Source: Agrobacterium vitis
GTDB lineage: Bacteria > Pseudomonadota > Alphaproteobacteria > Rhizobiales > Rhizobiaceae
Assembly: GCF_037039395.1 (NCBI RefSeq)
Contig: NZ_CP146242.1
Span: 1,725,001-1,789,000 of the forward strand
DNA length: 64,000 nt
Direction: 5' to 3'
Position 1 is the first letter of the stretch. Each line of letters opens with the position of its first letter. The notes below the pieces were generated by a model. That model saw only the letters and a list, made by a program, of their open reading frames with translations. It was not told where the DNA came from and searched no databases. The position numbers and the translations under genes are program-made. Positions 17,449-26,548 of the stretch are shown here, piece after piece.

Positions 17449-20078
17449 TCTGCGGCGACGGAATGGACAAGCACACCGGACGGAATTCGGCAAAGAACCG
17501 TGGTGCCCTGATTGGGAACACTGTTGATCGAGACGCTGCCGTTATGCAGATGCACGAAGCTTTCGACAATCGACAGGCCAAGGCCAGCCCCGGTACGCTT
17601 GCCGCCCTTGGCATTTGAGGAAAAGCGCTTGAACACTGATGGCAGCATGTCCTCGGGAATGCCGCATCCGGTATCGGAGACCGAAAATACGAAGTCCGCA
17701 TCTTCGCGCCAGCACTTCAGCACGACCTTGGCGCCTTCGGGCGAGAAGTTCACGGCATTAGTGATGATCTTGATCAGGATCTGCTTCAGCCGTTGCTGGT
17801 CGGCGACAATGTCGCCCAGATGCGACGGAGCAAGGATTTCCAGCGTCACGCCGCCTTCCTGCAACCGGTCGGTCATCTGCATCGACACATCGTCCAGAAG
17901 GTCGGTGAGATCGATATCCGAATAGGTCAGCCGCATGATACCGGCATCGACTGTGGCAAGGTCGAGAATATCGTTGACGATGGTCAGCAGTACCGCAGAC
18001 GAGGTGGAGATATGATCGACATATTCCCCCTGCCGTTCATTAAGCGGACCAATGGCCGAAGATTTCAACAGGTCGGTAAAGCCGATAATATTGGTAAGCG
18101 GCGAGCGCAGCTCATAGGAAATATGCTGGACGAAATCGTTCTTCAGCTCGTCAGCCTTGCGCAGAGCTTCGTTCTTTTCAATCAGCGCCCGTTCCGCCCG
18201 AACGCTATCGGTAATGTTGACGAAGGTCAGCATCGTCTGGGCGTTGGGCAGTGGGATCACTGCGTAATCCAGCACCAGGCCTGACATCAGCTCAATCGTG
18301 CCCTGGCTGGACGGTCGCTCGTCCTCGAAACTGGTGATCATCTTGCCGAAGGCGCGCCAGCCATCCGGCTTTTCATAGGATAGAGCACAGGCTTCTTCGA
18401 TGGCGCGGATATGGGTTCCAGGCGCGGCTTGCGTCTCGGTAATGCCCCAGAGCGCCCGGAAGGCCGGATTGGACAGCCGGATTCGGCCATCGGGACCAAA
18501 GACTGCAACGCCTTCGGACAGATGATCGATGGTTTCACCCTGAACCCGGACCAGCGTATTATAGCGGGTTTCGAGATCCACCTGTTCGGTGAGGTTCTCA
18601 AACACCCAGGTGGCGCCGCCCTGCGGATGGGCAGAGGCGATGACACGCAGGGTCTGGCCGTTGGGCAGATGCCAGAGCACGGTCTGGGTATCGATGGATC
18701 TATAGACGGAAAGGGTATTTTCCTTCCATGCCTTCCAGCTCAACTGTTCCGGCAGCTTGCCGGCGCTGCGCAGCCGGTCCAGCAATTCGGCATGATCGGG
18801 GCGGGATTCGAGGAAAGCCAGATCCAGATCCCAGAGCTGCTGGAAAGCCTGATTGTAGAATTGAAGTCGCCGCTCGCCGTCGAAAATCGCCACCGGCGTC
18901 GCCAGATGATCCAGGGTTTCGGCGTGGCTTTTCAGGGTACGGCTCAACTCCTCGCGCAGGGCCTCTTCGCGCGAGACATCGATGGCCATGCCGCAAGAGC
19001 CCTTCGGCGTCTTGGTATCGACCACGGAAAAGAAAGTGCGGTTGCCATGCACGACGGTGGAAACCGTATCATGGTAGGGCGAAACCGGCGTCAACGTCGC
19101 CCGGATCTTTTCCCGGGTAATGGTGTTGAGGATCTCGCGGCCTTCCTGTATGGCCTGATCAGGGGTCAGCGCTTCAACGGCATCGCTATAGGCTTGGTTG
19201 ACCCAGACAAGACGGCCCTCGGAATCGCGTTGCCAGACGGGTTGTTCGACGGATTCCAGCAGGCTTTCGAAGGTTTCGATGGCGGTGGAGAGCCGGGTCT
19301 TTTCGATCTTCAGTTCGGCCAGTTCGGCGCGCAGGTTGTTGAGTGCCACGAAACGGGCAAAGGCCCGCCCCCCGGAAACACGGCCCTGCACTTCCAGCAC
19401 CTCATCGCGATAGGTCTCGACGATCAGGTCGAAGCTTTGGGCGTTGAAGCGCAGTTTCTCAATGGCATTATCCAGATCGGCAGCCGAACCGGGCTTCATC
19501 CAGCGGCCAAAGGCCAGGAAATCGCCTTCGGTCTGGGGTGCGCCGGTCTCCACGGGCAATTGGCCCAGCTGCTCCGGCTTGGTTTCACCACCGTCCCAGA
19601 TGACGATGCGGCGGTTCTTGTCGGCAATCAGCGCCTGATAACGGGAAATCCGCTGATTGGCATCCGACAGGGCCGAGCGTATCTCCCGGCTGTCCGCCTC
19701 GATACTGTTGCGCTGGCGCACCAGCCAGAGGGTCGAGAGAAGCGTCGCGGAAATCGCGCCGATCACCAGGGAAAGGCCAATCATTTCAGTGGATGAAAAC
19801 GTGCCGATGCCGCCCGCATTCAGCTGCGGTTCCGCAATCGTTTGGGTGAGGGTTTGCGCCAGAGCCGCCTGGCAGGCAAGCCCGCCGGCAAGCACTGTGC
19901 TGCCATGCAGCCACCAGCGCGATAAACGCAGGAAGCCACGTCCGGCGATGCCGCTGGCCGCGCCTGCGTTGGGTCTTGTGCTCCCGAAGAACGCAGATCC
20001 GGCGCGCATGGTTTTACCCGCGCTTCCCCGTAGGCCCGCCCTTCCCCGTAGGAACGGGTATTTTTTCTGAACCGTCAT
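17445..20078 (-). CDS. divL: DivL-type PAS kinase with a tyrosine H-box
   Basis: Cell-cycle signalling protein that, in Caulobacter and Agrobacterium, links DivK to the CckA-ChpT-CtrA relay. The N-terminus has an AXA-ended hydrophobic segment (LHGSTVLAGGLACQAALAQ) and a transmembrane helix (LSLVIGAISATLLSTLWLV). Then come several PAS-like modules, a dimerisation helix and a GHKL ATPase (DTGCGIP, GAGLGLSI). The H-box reads HISYELRSPLTN: the residue normally phosphorylated (His of HELR) is Y655, the DivL hallmark. The start at 20078 (MTVQKK) is the best guess with GGAGA upstream; the frame is open to 20195. It heads the operon leading to addA. Confidence 0.88.
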   Translation of the reverse strand: MTVQKKYPFLRGRAGLRGSAGKTMRAGSAFFGSTRPNAGAASGIAGRGFLRLSRWWLHGSTVLAGGLACQAALAQTLTQTIAEPQLNAGGIGTFSSTEMIGLSLVIGAISATLLSTLWLVRQRNSIEADSREIRSALSDANQRISRYQALIADKNRRIVIWDGGETKPEQLGQLPVETGAPQTEGDFLAFGRWMKPGSAADLDNAIEKLRFNAQSFDLIVETYRDEVLEVQGRVSGGRAFARFVALNNLRAELAELKIEKTRLSTAIETFESLLESVEQPVWQRDSEGRLVWVNQAYSDAVEALTPDQAIQEGREILNTITREKIRATLTPVSPYHDTVSTVVHGNRTFFSVVDTKTPKGSCGMAIDVSREEALREELSRTLKSHAETLDHLATPVAIFDGERRLQFYNQAFQQLWDLDLAFLESRPDHAELLDRLRSAGKLPEQLSWKAWKENTLSVYRSIDTQTVLWHLPNGQTLRVIASAHPQGGATWVFENLTEQVDLETRYNTLVRVQGETIDHLSEGVAVFGPDGRIRLSNPAFRALWGITETQAAPGTHIRAIEEACALSYEKPDGWRAFGKMITSFEDERPSSQGTIELMSGLVLDYAVIPLPNAQTMLTFVNITDSVRAERALIEKNEALRKADELKNDFVQHISYELRSPLTNIIGFTDLLKSSAIGPLNERQGEYVDHISTSSAVLLTIVNDILDLATVDAGIMRLTYSDIDLTDLLDDVSMQMTDRLQEGGVTLEILAPSHLGDIVADQQRLKQILIKIITNAVNFSPEGAKVVLKCWREDADFVFSVSDTGCGIPEDMLPSVFKRFSSNAKGGKRTGAGLGLSIVESFVHLHNGSVSINSVPNQGTTVLCRIPSGVLVHSVAAE

Positions 20079-20385
20079 TTCCGGTCTGTCTCCGTCCACT
20101 GTGCCGCAATTCCGACAAGACATCCCCATTTCGCGTGTGCACATGCCGAATGCATCACCCGAGGGTGACGTCATGCAAACGGCTTTTTGCTTCACGGGGT
20201 CATAGGCAGCGTGACCGGAAAAAACATCCGGTCACCACACACTGCCTGCGCACCTGCGAGGCACACGAATCAAGTTTTAAAACAATACTGTGGATAAGAT
20301 TTTGAAAAAAGGGGCAAAGAAAAAAAGAAATCGCAGCCTTTGTCAAGGCTGCGATTTCTATATCTTGTGTATATCTGGCTACGGA
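20079..20385. other. divL-ahcY intergenic region with a DnaA box
   Basis: This ~307-bp gap is the likely divL promoter region. It contains TGTGGATAA at 20289-20297, the exact complement of the DnaA box TTATCCACA, about 210 bp upstream of the chosen divL start. The ahcY terminator occupies its right end. I find no other gene here. Confidence 0.55.
20318..20357 (-). terminator. rho-independent terminator of ahcY
   Basis: AAATCGCAGCCTT pairs with AAGGCTGCGATTT around TGTC (20328-20357). On the minus strand the stem is followed by a T-rich tract, 28 bp after the ahcY stop. Confidence 0.88.
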
Positions 20386-21786
20386 TTAGTATCTGTAGTG
20401 GTCGGCCTTGAACGGGCCTGATGGCGTGACACCAATATAGGAGGCCTGTTCGTCAGAAAGTTCAGTCAATCTGACGCCGAGCTTTTCCAGATGTAGGCGC
20501 GCGACCTTTTCATCGAGATGTTTCGGCAGAACGTAAACCTGGTTCTTGTAGGCGTCGGGCTTGGTGAAAAGCTCGATCTGGGCCAGAACCTGGTTAGTGA
20601 AGGATGCGCTCATCACAAAGGACGGATGACCCGTCGCATTGCCGAGGTTGAGCAACCGGCCTTCCGACAGCAGGATCATCCGCTTGCCGCCTGGAAACTC
20701 GATCATGTCGACCTGTGGCTTGATATTGACCCATTTCAGGTTCTTCAGCGCAACAACCTGAATTTCATTGTCGAAATGGCCGATATTGCCGACAATGGCC
20801 ATGTCCTTCATTTCGCGCATATGCTCGATACGAATGACATCCTTGTTGCCGGTGGTGGTGATGAAAATATCCGCCGTCTTGACGACGTCTTCAAGCCGCA
20901 CCACTTCAAATCCGTCCATGGCGGCCTGCAAAGCGCAGATCGGATCCACTTCCGTGACCTTGACGCGGGCGCCAGCACCGCTCAACGAGGCAGCCGAGCC
21001 CTTGCCGACATCGCCATAGCCGCAGACCACGGCGACCTTGCCAGCCATCATCACGTCGGTGGCGCGGCGAATGCCGTCGACCAGCGATTCCTTGCAGCCG
21101 TATTTGTTGTCGAACTTCGACTTCGTAACAGAATCGTTGACATTGATAGCCGGGAACGGCAGCAGGCCCTTCTGGCTGAGCTGGTAGAGGCGGTTGACGC
21201 CGGTGGTGGTTTCTTCGGTGACACCCTTGATGGCGTCACGCTGTTTGGTGAAGAAGCCCGGTGTTGCTGCCAAGCGCTTCTTGATCTGCGCGAACAGGAT
21301 TTCTTCTTCTTCGGACGAAGGGTTCACCAGAATATTCTCACCGGCTTCGGCGCGCGCACCGAGCAGGATATACATGGTGGCGTCGCCGCCATCGTCGAGG
21401 ATCATGTTCGACTGGCCACCATCGGTCCATTGGAAGATACGGTCGGTATAATCCCAATATTCCGTCAGGCTTTCGCCCTTGACGGCAAAGACCGGCACGC
21501 CCGATGCAGCGATAGCGGCAGCGGCATGGTCCTGGGTGGAAAAGATGTTGCAGGAGGCCCAGCGCACTTCGGCGCCCAGCGCCGTCAAGGTCTCGATCAG
21601 CACGGCTGTCTGAATGGTCATGTGCAGCGAACCGCTGATGCGGGCGCCTTTCAGCGGCTTGGTTTCGCCAAGCTCCGAGCGGCAGGACATCAGGCCCGGC
21701 ATTTCGGTTTCGGCAATATCCAGTTCCTTGCGACCGTAATCCGCAAGGCCGATATCGGCGACGATGTAATCCTGTACAGTGCTCAT
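20386..21786 (-). CDS. ahcY: adenosylhomocysteinase (SAH hydrolase)
   Basis: Hydrolyses S-adenosylhomocysteine to homocysteine and adenosine, clearing the methyltransferase inhibitor; cytoplasmic, NAD-dependent. The protein is 466 aa, with the NAD-binding [13 protein letters not shown] and the family C-terminus [10 protein letters not shown]. The ATG at 21786 ([13 protein letters not shown]) follows GGAGAACGCC; the ORF extension to 21828 is not supported. A palindromic operator-like repeat lies 136 bp upstream. Transcribed alone, with its own terminator. Confidence 0.98.
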   Translation of the reverse strand: MSTVQDYIVADIGLADYGRKELDIAETEMPGLMSCRSELGETKPLKGARISGSLHMTIQTAVLIETLTALGAEVRWASCNIFSTQDHAAAAIAASGVPVFAVKGESLTEYWDYTDRIFQWTDGGQSNMILDDGGDATMYILLGARAEAGENILVNPSSEEEEILFAQIKKRLAATPGFFTKQRDAIKGVTEETTTGVNRLYQLSQKGLLPFPAINVNDSVTKSKFDNKYGCKESLVDGIRRATDVMMAGKVAVVCGYGDVGKGSAASLSGAGARVKVTEVDPICALQAAMDGFEVVRLEDVVKTADIFITTTGNKDVIRIEHMREMKDMAIVGNIGHFDNEIQVVALKNLKWVNIKPQVDMIEFPGGKRMILLSEGRLLNLGNATGHPSFVMSASFTNQVLAQIELFTKPDAYKNQVYVLPKHLDEKVARLHLEKLGVRLTELSDEQASYIGVTPSGPFKADHYRY

Positions 21787-21921
21787 GGCGTTCTCCAGAC
21801 CGGGTTGAAACGCAAGGCTGGCACCCATCCGAGAAGATGGCCAAGCCTATGCGCCGCCCGCCATTCTGCGGCAGGCCAGTGTCATCCATGTATCAGGGAA
21901 CGTCGAGGAAGGCAATAATCA

Positions 21922-21947
21922 CATAAAGAGGTCTTTATATCTTTATG
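21922..21947. promoter_or_regulatory. operator-like repeat upstream of ahcY
   Basis: CATAAAGA-GG-TCTTTATA is immediately followed by TCTTTATG, giving an inverted pair plus a repeated half-site. It is located in the ahcY 5' region, between hpr and ahcY. ArsR-family regulators of the methionine cycle bind AT-rich palindromes of this kind, so it is a candidate operator. The regulator is not in this window. Confidence 0.5.
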
Positions 21948-21959
21948 TTCGATCTTGGT

Positions 21960-22235
21960 TTACATTTCCTCGCCAAACTTGTCGCGCACCAGCGCATCCA
22001 GCGTGTCGATTGCCTTTTCAGCCTCTTCGCCCGACGTAACGACGGTAATTGTGCAGCCGGGGCTCGCCGCCAACATCATCAGACCCATGATCGAGGTTCC
22101 GCCGACGGTTGTTCCATCCTTGCTGACGGTGACTTCGGCATTGAAGCCCTGCACTGTCTGGACGAATTTTGCGGACGCCCGGGCATGAAGGCCGCGCTTG
22201 TTGACGATCAGCAGGTCTCTGGTGAAGGAGGTCAT
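21960..22235 (-). CDS. phosphocarrier HPr (PTS regulatory)
   Basis: Small phosphorelay protein of the regulatory phosphotransferase system. The active histidine is H17 in KRGLHARAS and the Ser site for HprK lies in GGTSIMGLMML. Length is 91 aa. It follows the EIIA-Man gene with a 14-bp gap. In alphaproteobacteria without complete sugar PTS, HPr and EIIA signal through HprK and the neighbouring ChvG/ChvI system rather than importing sugars. Confidence 0.95.
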   Translation of the reverse strand: MTSFTRDLLIVNKRGLHARASAKFVQTVQGFNAEVTVSKDGTTVGGTSIMGLMMLAASPGCTITVVTSGEEAEKAIDTLDALVRDKFGEEM

Positions 22236-22249
22236 CTTACTCGCCGTTC

Positions 22250-22651
22250 CTATTTGCCGCTCAGAACGCGGCTGGCCACATTGATGTATTTGCGGCCGGC
22301 TTCCGACGCATCGACGAGTGCTTTTTCCATATCGTTCTCGCCGCGCACTCCCGCCAGCTTGATCAGCATGGGCAGGTTGACGCCGGCGATCACTTCGATC
22401 CGCCCGGTATTCATCACCGAAATTGCGAGATTGGAAGGCGTTCCCCCGAACATATCCGTCAGGATGATCACCCCATGCCCATCATCGGCGCGCATCACAG
22501 CATCCAGGATATCCTGGCGGCGCTGATCCATATCGTCCTCCGGACCGATACAGATTGTCTCGATGAATTTCTGCGGACCAACGACATGCTCCACGGCATA
22601 ATGAAATTCTTCAGCCAGCTTGCCATGGGTGACAAGCACAAGTCCGATCAT
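22250..22651 (-). CDS. PTS EIIA component, mannose family
   Basis: EIIA-Man domain protein of 133 aa with the phosphorylated H9 in LVLVTHGKLAEEF. It accepts phosphate from HPr and serves a regulatory role in rhizobia. It is co-transcribed with hpr (14 bp apart). No permease domains (EIIB, EIIC, EIID) are nearby, so it is regulatory rather than a sugar importer. Confidence 0.94.
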   Translation of the reverse strand: MIGLVLVTHGKLAEEFHYAVEHVVGPQKFIETICIGPEDDMDQRRQDILDAVMRADDGHGVIILTDMFGGTPSNLAISVMNTGRIEVIAGVNLPMLIKLAGVRGENDMEKALVDASEAGRKYINVASRVLSGK

Positions 22652-23012
22652 TCGCTTATAGCTCCCTGCTCAACTGCTGACCGCCAGTTATCGCACTGCA
22701 ATAGTTTCGTCCACCAATCTGTTGGGTCGCAAGGCACGCGCTGGGACAAGAAAAACCTTATTTGAAAATCCAACGCACAACCTTCACGCGCAACAACATC
22801 TTGTCGATCAACTATAACTTACCCCAAAAGTCTGTCAGGTTCGGATTGAACCAGCCACCCTCTCGCTTATCTTGCTTTCGTTTGTCTCTTCAGGAAAACC
22901 GCGCTCCACTTCCCACCTGACAAACGCCAATATTACCCAATCAATTCTGTGCAGTGCATCTTGGCGATGAAAACACGAAGTGCAAGTGTAAAATAGTCTT
23001 GAGGCCACGCCT
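22652..23012. other. 361-bp gap between hprK and the EIIA gene
   Basis: No convincing gene. An ORF in the minus frame (22835-23056) overlaps hprK and looks like chance. The stretch is AT-richer than its surroundings, for example AAAATCCAACGCACAACC near 22766. It may hold the promoter of the EIIA-HPr pair. I see no clear hairpin. Confidence 0.4.
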
Positions 23013-23471
23013 TTAATCTGTCGCCCACGCCTCAAGCAACCGTTGCAGCCCCGCAACGCTTGGATGATGGGCCGGACAAAGGCGCAGAACAGGCAAGCAC
23101 AGGTCCGGGAAAAAACACCTGCTTTCAGCGCATTGCGGCAAGCGTTCCGTCATCGACGATGGTTCTACCGAAAGGATAACGGCATCGATCACTGCCGCAT
23201 CCAGGCTTGGCACGGTCACCAGGCCGCTGAATCGGATTTCCATCAACCCGGCAATTGTCTGGGGTCGGGATGCGACCACTCTACCGCCTCTGGCTTCCAG
23301 CCATACCCTATCGTCGGCCACAAGAGCTGCAAAAAGCCCATTTTGCCGCGCGTTTTCCAACAGCAGGCGGGCCAGTTGCGATTTCCCCGACCCGCTCGGC
23401 CCCATGATCAGATAGCCTCGCCTGCCCAGCACGATACCGGTTGCATGCAGGTTGAGCCGGCTATCGTTCAT
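23013..23471 (-). CDS. hprK: HPr kinase/phosphorylase, short rhizobial form
   Basis: Phosphorylates HPr on serine. Only the C-terminal catalytic half of the Firmicutes enzyme is present: 152 aa, with Walker A GPSGSGKS at residues 24-31. A short HprK is normal in alphaproteobacteria. The ATG at 23471 overlaps the chvG stop as ATGA, so it is translated from the chvI-chvG transcript. It belongs to a conserved cluster linking PTS phosphorylation state with the ChvG/ChvI envelope-stress response. Confidence 0.92.
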   Translation of the reverse strand: MNDSRLNLHATGIVLGRRGYLIMGPSGSGKSQLARLLLENARQNGLFAALVADDRVWLEARGGRVVASRPQTIAGLMEIRFSGLVTVPSLDAAVIDAVILSVEPSSMTERLPQCAESRCFFPDLCLPVLRLCPAHHPSVAGLQRLLEAWATD

Positions 23472-25240
23472 GGAGACGGCTCTGCCGGCAGGGTCAGGAT
23501 GAAGCGGGCCCCGAGGATTCGTGCTGTTTCCGGCTCCAGGATGTTTTCAGCCCGCAACGATCCGCCATGCGCCTCAGCGATCTGCCGGCTGATGGAGAGG
23601 CCAAGCCCTGAATTCTGGCCGAAGCTTTCGCCATCGGGGCGGTCGGTATAAAAGCGCTCGAAGATTCGGTCGATATTCTCGACCAGGATACCGGGACCGT
23701 TGTCTTCCACCTGCACGACGCAGCGGCTGCGGGTGCGCGACAGGCGCACCACGATGCGGCCTTCCTTTTCTGGCACGAAGGAACGGGCATTCTCAATCAG
23801 GTTGGTGACGATCTGGCCAATACGCAGGTCATGACCATTGACGATATAGCGGACCTTCTGGCCCTGCTTGTGCTCCACGACATATTCGATATCGACCGGC
23901 TTCTTGCTGCTGCGGATCTGCCTGGAAATCTCCACCAGATTGCCAAGCACGACTTCCATATCGACCGGTGCCGCATCCGTGCGCGCCAGTTCCGCATCCA
24001 GCCGCGAGGCATCCGAGATATCGCTGATCAACCGGTCAAGGCGGCGCACGTCATGCTGGATCACATCCAGCAGCCGCTGCTTCGACACATCGGTCTTGGC
24101 AAGCGGCAAGGTTTCGACAGCGCTGCGCAGAGACGTCAGCGGATTTTTCAACTCGTGACTGACATCGGCGGCAAAGCTCTCGATAGCATCGATCCGGTCG
24201 TAAAGCGCCGTGGTCATTTCCCGCAGCGCCACGGACAGATTGCCGATTTCATCCTGGCGCGCGGAGAAATCCGGGATTTCCTCACGCTCCTTGGCGCCGC
24301 GCCGCACCCGGATGGCCGCCGCCGACAGGCGCCGCAGCGGATTGGCAATTGTCGAGGACAGTAGCAGCGAAAGTACGATATTGACCAGCGTGGCCACGCC
24401 GAACACCCGCAGGATCGCCAGGCGTTCCGCATGGACGATCTTGTCGATATCGCCAGCCTGGGTGGACAGCAAAAGCACGCCGAGCACGGCACGGAACCGC
24501 TGGACCGGCACCGCCACGGAAACGATCAACTCGCCCTGTTCGGTCACGCGCACCACGGCGCCGCGCACCCCGGTCAGCGCATTCATCACTTCGGGATAGA
24601 TCGATCCGTCGCCACCCGGCGCTTCCTTGTAGAGCGGTACATTGCTTGGTTGCAGCATGCGGTTGAATTGCTTGGCCAGCCATTCCGTCCAGCTGCCCGT
24701 ATCGCCTTCGACCGGTGGAAGATCGTAGCGCAGCACCTGGCCGCGGGAATAGAGATGGCGCGAATCCAGCAGCAGATTGGCGTCGGCATCAAACAGCCGC
24801 GCCCTGGTGCGGGTCGGCGAGATCAGTCGGCGCAGCACGGGAGCGACCCGCTCCGGCTTGATGGGAAATTCCAGGTCTTCGTCATTCGGCACTGGGGTGA
24901 TGCTTTGCCCAGCCTGCAATTCCAACAGCTTCTGCGGGTCAATGGTAATGGAATTGGTGTCGACAGAGGCCGAGGCGGAAATCGCACCAGCGATAATTTC
25001 CCCTTGGGTCAGCAGGCTTTCCACCCGCGCATCGATCAGCCCTTCGCGAAACTGATTGAGATACATGATACCGGCGACCAGGACGATCAGCGCCGCAAGA
25101 TTGAAGAAGACGATCCGTCGCGTCAGACTGGAAAAAACGGCATTGCCGAAAATGCGCCTGATCAGGGTAAAGGGATGAGAAAAGGACAGGCGCAAGGGCA
25201 GCCTACGGCTTTCGCCGGGATCACCGTCCCTATCGTCCAT
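23468..25240 (-). CDS. chvG: sensor histidine kinase ChvG (ExoS)
   Basis: Inner-membrane sensor that responds to acid and envelope stress, controlling virulence, succinoglycan and symbiosis genes in relatives. TM1 is near residues 42-62 (IVFFNLAALIVLVAGIMYL), then a periplasmic sensor domain, a second TM near 300 (VATLVNIVLSLLL), HAMP, the H-box DVSHELKNPLTSLRS and a GHKL ATPase (DNGPGI, GLGLSI). The ATG at 25240 follows AAAGG. Its periplasmic inhibitor ExoR is not in the window. It is 231 bp downstream of chvI, with a repeat at 25355 between them. Confidence 0.95.
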   Translation of the reverse strand: MDDRDGDPGESRRLPLRLSFSHPFTLIRRIFGNAVFSSLTRRIVFFNLAALIVLVAGIMYLNQFREGLIDARVESLLTQGEIIAGAISASASVDTNSITIDPQKLLELQAGQSITPVPNDEDLEFPIKPERVAPVLRRLISPTRTRARLFDADANLLLDSRHLYSRGQVLRYDLPPVEGDTGSWTEWLAKQFNRMLQPSNVPLYKEAPGGDGSIYPEVMNALTGVRGAVVRVTEQGELIVSVAVPVQRFRAVLGVLLLSTQAGDIDKIVHAERLAILRVFGVATLVNIVLSLLLSSTIANPLRRLSAAAIRVRRGAKEREEIPDFSARQDEIGNLSVALREMTTALYDRIDAIESFAADVSHELKNPLTSLRSAVETLPLAKTDVSKQRLLDVIQHDVRRLDRLISDISDASRLDAELARTDAAPVDMEVVLGNLVEISRQIRSSKKPVDIEYVVEHKQGQKVRYIVNGHDLRIGQIVTNLIENARSFVPEKEGRIVVRLSRTRSRCVVQVEDNGPGILVENIDRIFERFYTDRPDGESFGQNSGLGLSISRQIAEAHGGSLRAENILEPETARILGARFILTLPAEPSP

Positions 25241-25354
25241 CGGCCTTTTGAATAAATACGCTCTCACACGGCACACTTGTCCTGTGGGGCAAAACACGCC
25301 CACCGAACACCGTCATATCTGCCGTCAACGTTCATTCTCAACCGGGCCCGGTCC

Positions 25355-25420
25355 TAGAGTTTGTCAGGGAAACCGGTTTTCCCGAAAAGACAAACGAAAA
25401 CAAGAGAATTGAGAGTCTGT
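25355..25420. repeat. dispersed small intergenic repeat, diverged copy
   Basis: TAGAGTTTGTCAGGGAAACC then GGTTTTCCC resembles the inverted form of the repeat at 3710-3812. It lies between chvI and chvG and contains its own short complementary segments (TTTGTC and GACAAA). Confidence 0.5.
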
Positions 25421-25471
25421 CAATATCAACCTGACAGTCTCTCAATCCGCAAGCATTGCCCGCAGGCGGCA

Positions 25472-26194
25472 TCAGGCCGTTTCGCGGAAGCGATATCCAA
25501 CGCCGTACAAAGTTTCGATCATGTCGAAATCATTGTCGACCATTTTGAACTTCTTTCGCAGGCGCTTGATATGGCTGTCAATGGTGCGGTCATCGACATA
25601 GACCTGCTCGTCATAGGCGGCATCCATCAGCGCATCACGGCTTTTCACCACGCCAGGCCGCTGGGCCAGCGAATGCAGGATCAGAAATTCGGTGACCGTC
25701 AGCGTGACCGGATCGCCTTTCCAGGTGCAGGTATGGCGCTCCTGGTCCATGACCAGTTGGCCGCGCTCCAGGTTGCGGGCCTGCTGCTCGGCAGCGCTCT
25801 TGACATTACCGGGTGCGTTTCCGGTTTCGCGATTGGCGGCGCGGCGCAGAATGGCCTTGACCCGCTCCACCAGCAGGCGCTGCGAAAACGGCTTGGTGAT
25901 GAAGTCGTCGGCACCCATTTTCAAGCCGAACAATTCATCGATTTCCTCATCCTTGGAGGTGAGGAAGATTACCGGGATATCGGACTTCTGGCGCAGGCGG
26001 CGCAGCAGCTCCATCCCGTCCATGCGCGGCATCTTGATATCGAAGATTGCCAGCTGCGGCGGCCGCGCCAGAAGCCCGTCCAGCGCCGAAGCTCCATCCG
26101 TATAGGTTTCGACCTTATAGCCCTCGGCTTCGAGAGCGATCGAAACCGACGTCAGAATATTCCGGTCGTCGTCAACAAGCGCAATTGTCTGCAT
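25472..26194 (-). CDS. chvI: response regulator ChvI
   Basis: OmpR/PhoB-type DNA-binding regulator paired with ChvG. The receiver domain has ALVDDDRN, the phospho-acceptor Asp in [12 protein letters not shown] and the Lys in ITKPFS. The winged-helix C-terminus has [16 protein letters not shown] and ends [12 protein letters not shown]. The start at 26194 ([10 protein letters not shown]) follows GGAGATAAACGGC; an in-frame ATG six codons earlier has no ribosome site. Length is 240 aa. It is divergent from pckA. Confidence 0.95.
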   Translation of the reverse strand: MQTIALVDDDRNILTSVSIALEAEGYKVETYTDGASALDGLLARPPQLAIFDIKMPRMDGMELLRRLRQKSDIPVIFLTSKDEEIDELFGLKMGADDFITKPFSQRLLVERVKAILRRAANRETGNAPGNVKSAAEQQARNLERGQLVMDQERHTCTWKGDPVTLTVTEFLILHSLAQRPGVVKSRDALMDAAYDEQVYVDDRTIDSHIKRLRKKFKMVDNDFDMIETLYGVGYRFRETA

Positions 26195-26548
26195 GCCGTT
26201 TATCTCCGTCATTACCGATTGCCGTCACCGCCCATCAAGAAGGTGACGGCCCGCAGCCACATTCCATATAGGGGCCGCGAAGCGCTTCATGAGGGTAAAG
26301 GTGGAACAAATTGTGGCAAAGATAAAGGGGGCAGACATGCCCGGCTTCAACGCCTCTACGTTTCGACAGTAAAAGACAACGGTGCATTGCGTTTAAACTG
26401 AACCGATTTAAATCTAACATACCAGTTTAAAACGATTAAATGTATGATATTATTGATGTTTTTAAGATTTTACTCTTGCGTTTTTAAAATTCGGTCATTA
26501 GCGTTGACCCATATCATCTGGCCATCCCGCTGAAGAAGGAATTGCATC
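26195..26548. promoter_or_regulatory. chvI-pckA divergent intergenic region
   Basis: This 354-bp AT-rich gap must hold both promoters. Two CG-centred, AT-flanked imperfect palindromes are visible: AACCGATTTAAA (26401-26412) and TTTAAAACGATTAAA (26426-26440). This is the architecture of LacI-family operators. pckA is known to be controlled by the LacI-type regulator PckR in S. meliloti. I see no gene here. Confidence 0.5.

Noticed and set aside
21787..21921. SAH or SAM riboswitch upstream of ahcY
   Set aside because: I could not trace the conserved helices of known SAH or SAM classes; a covariance-model search would settle it.
22835..23056. Small ORF between hprK and EIIA
   Set aside because: Overlaps hprK and has no ribosome site, domain or sensible composition.
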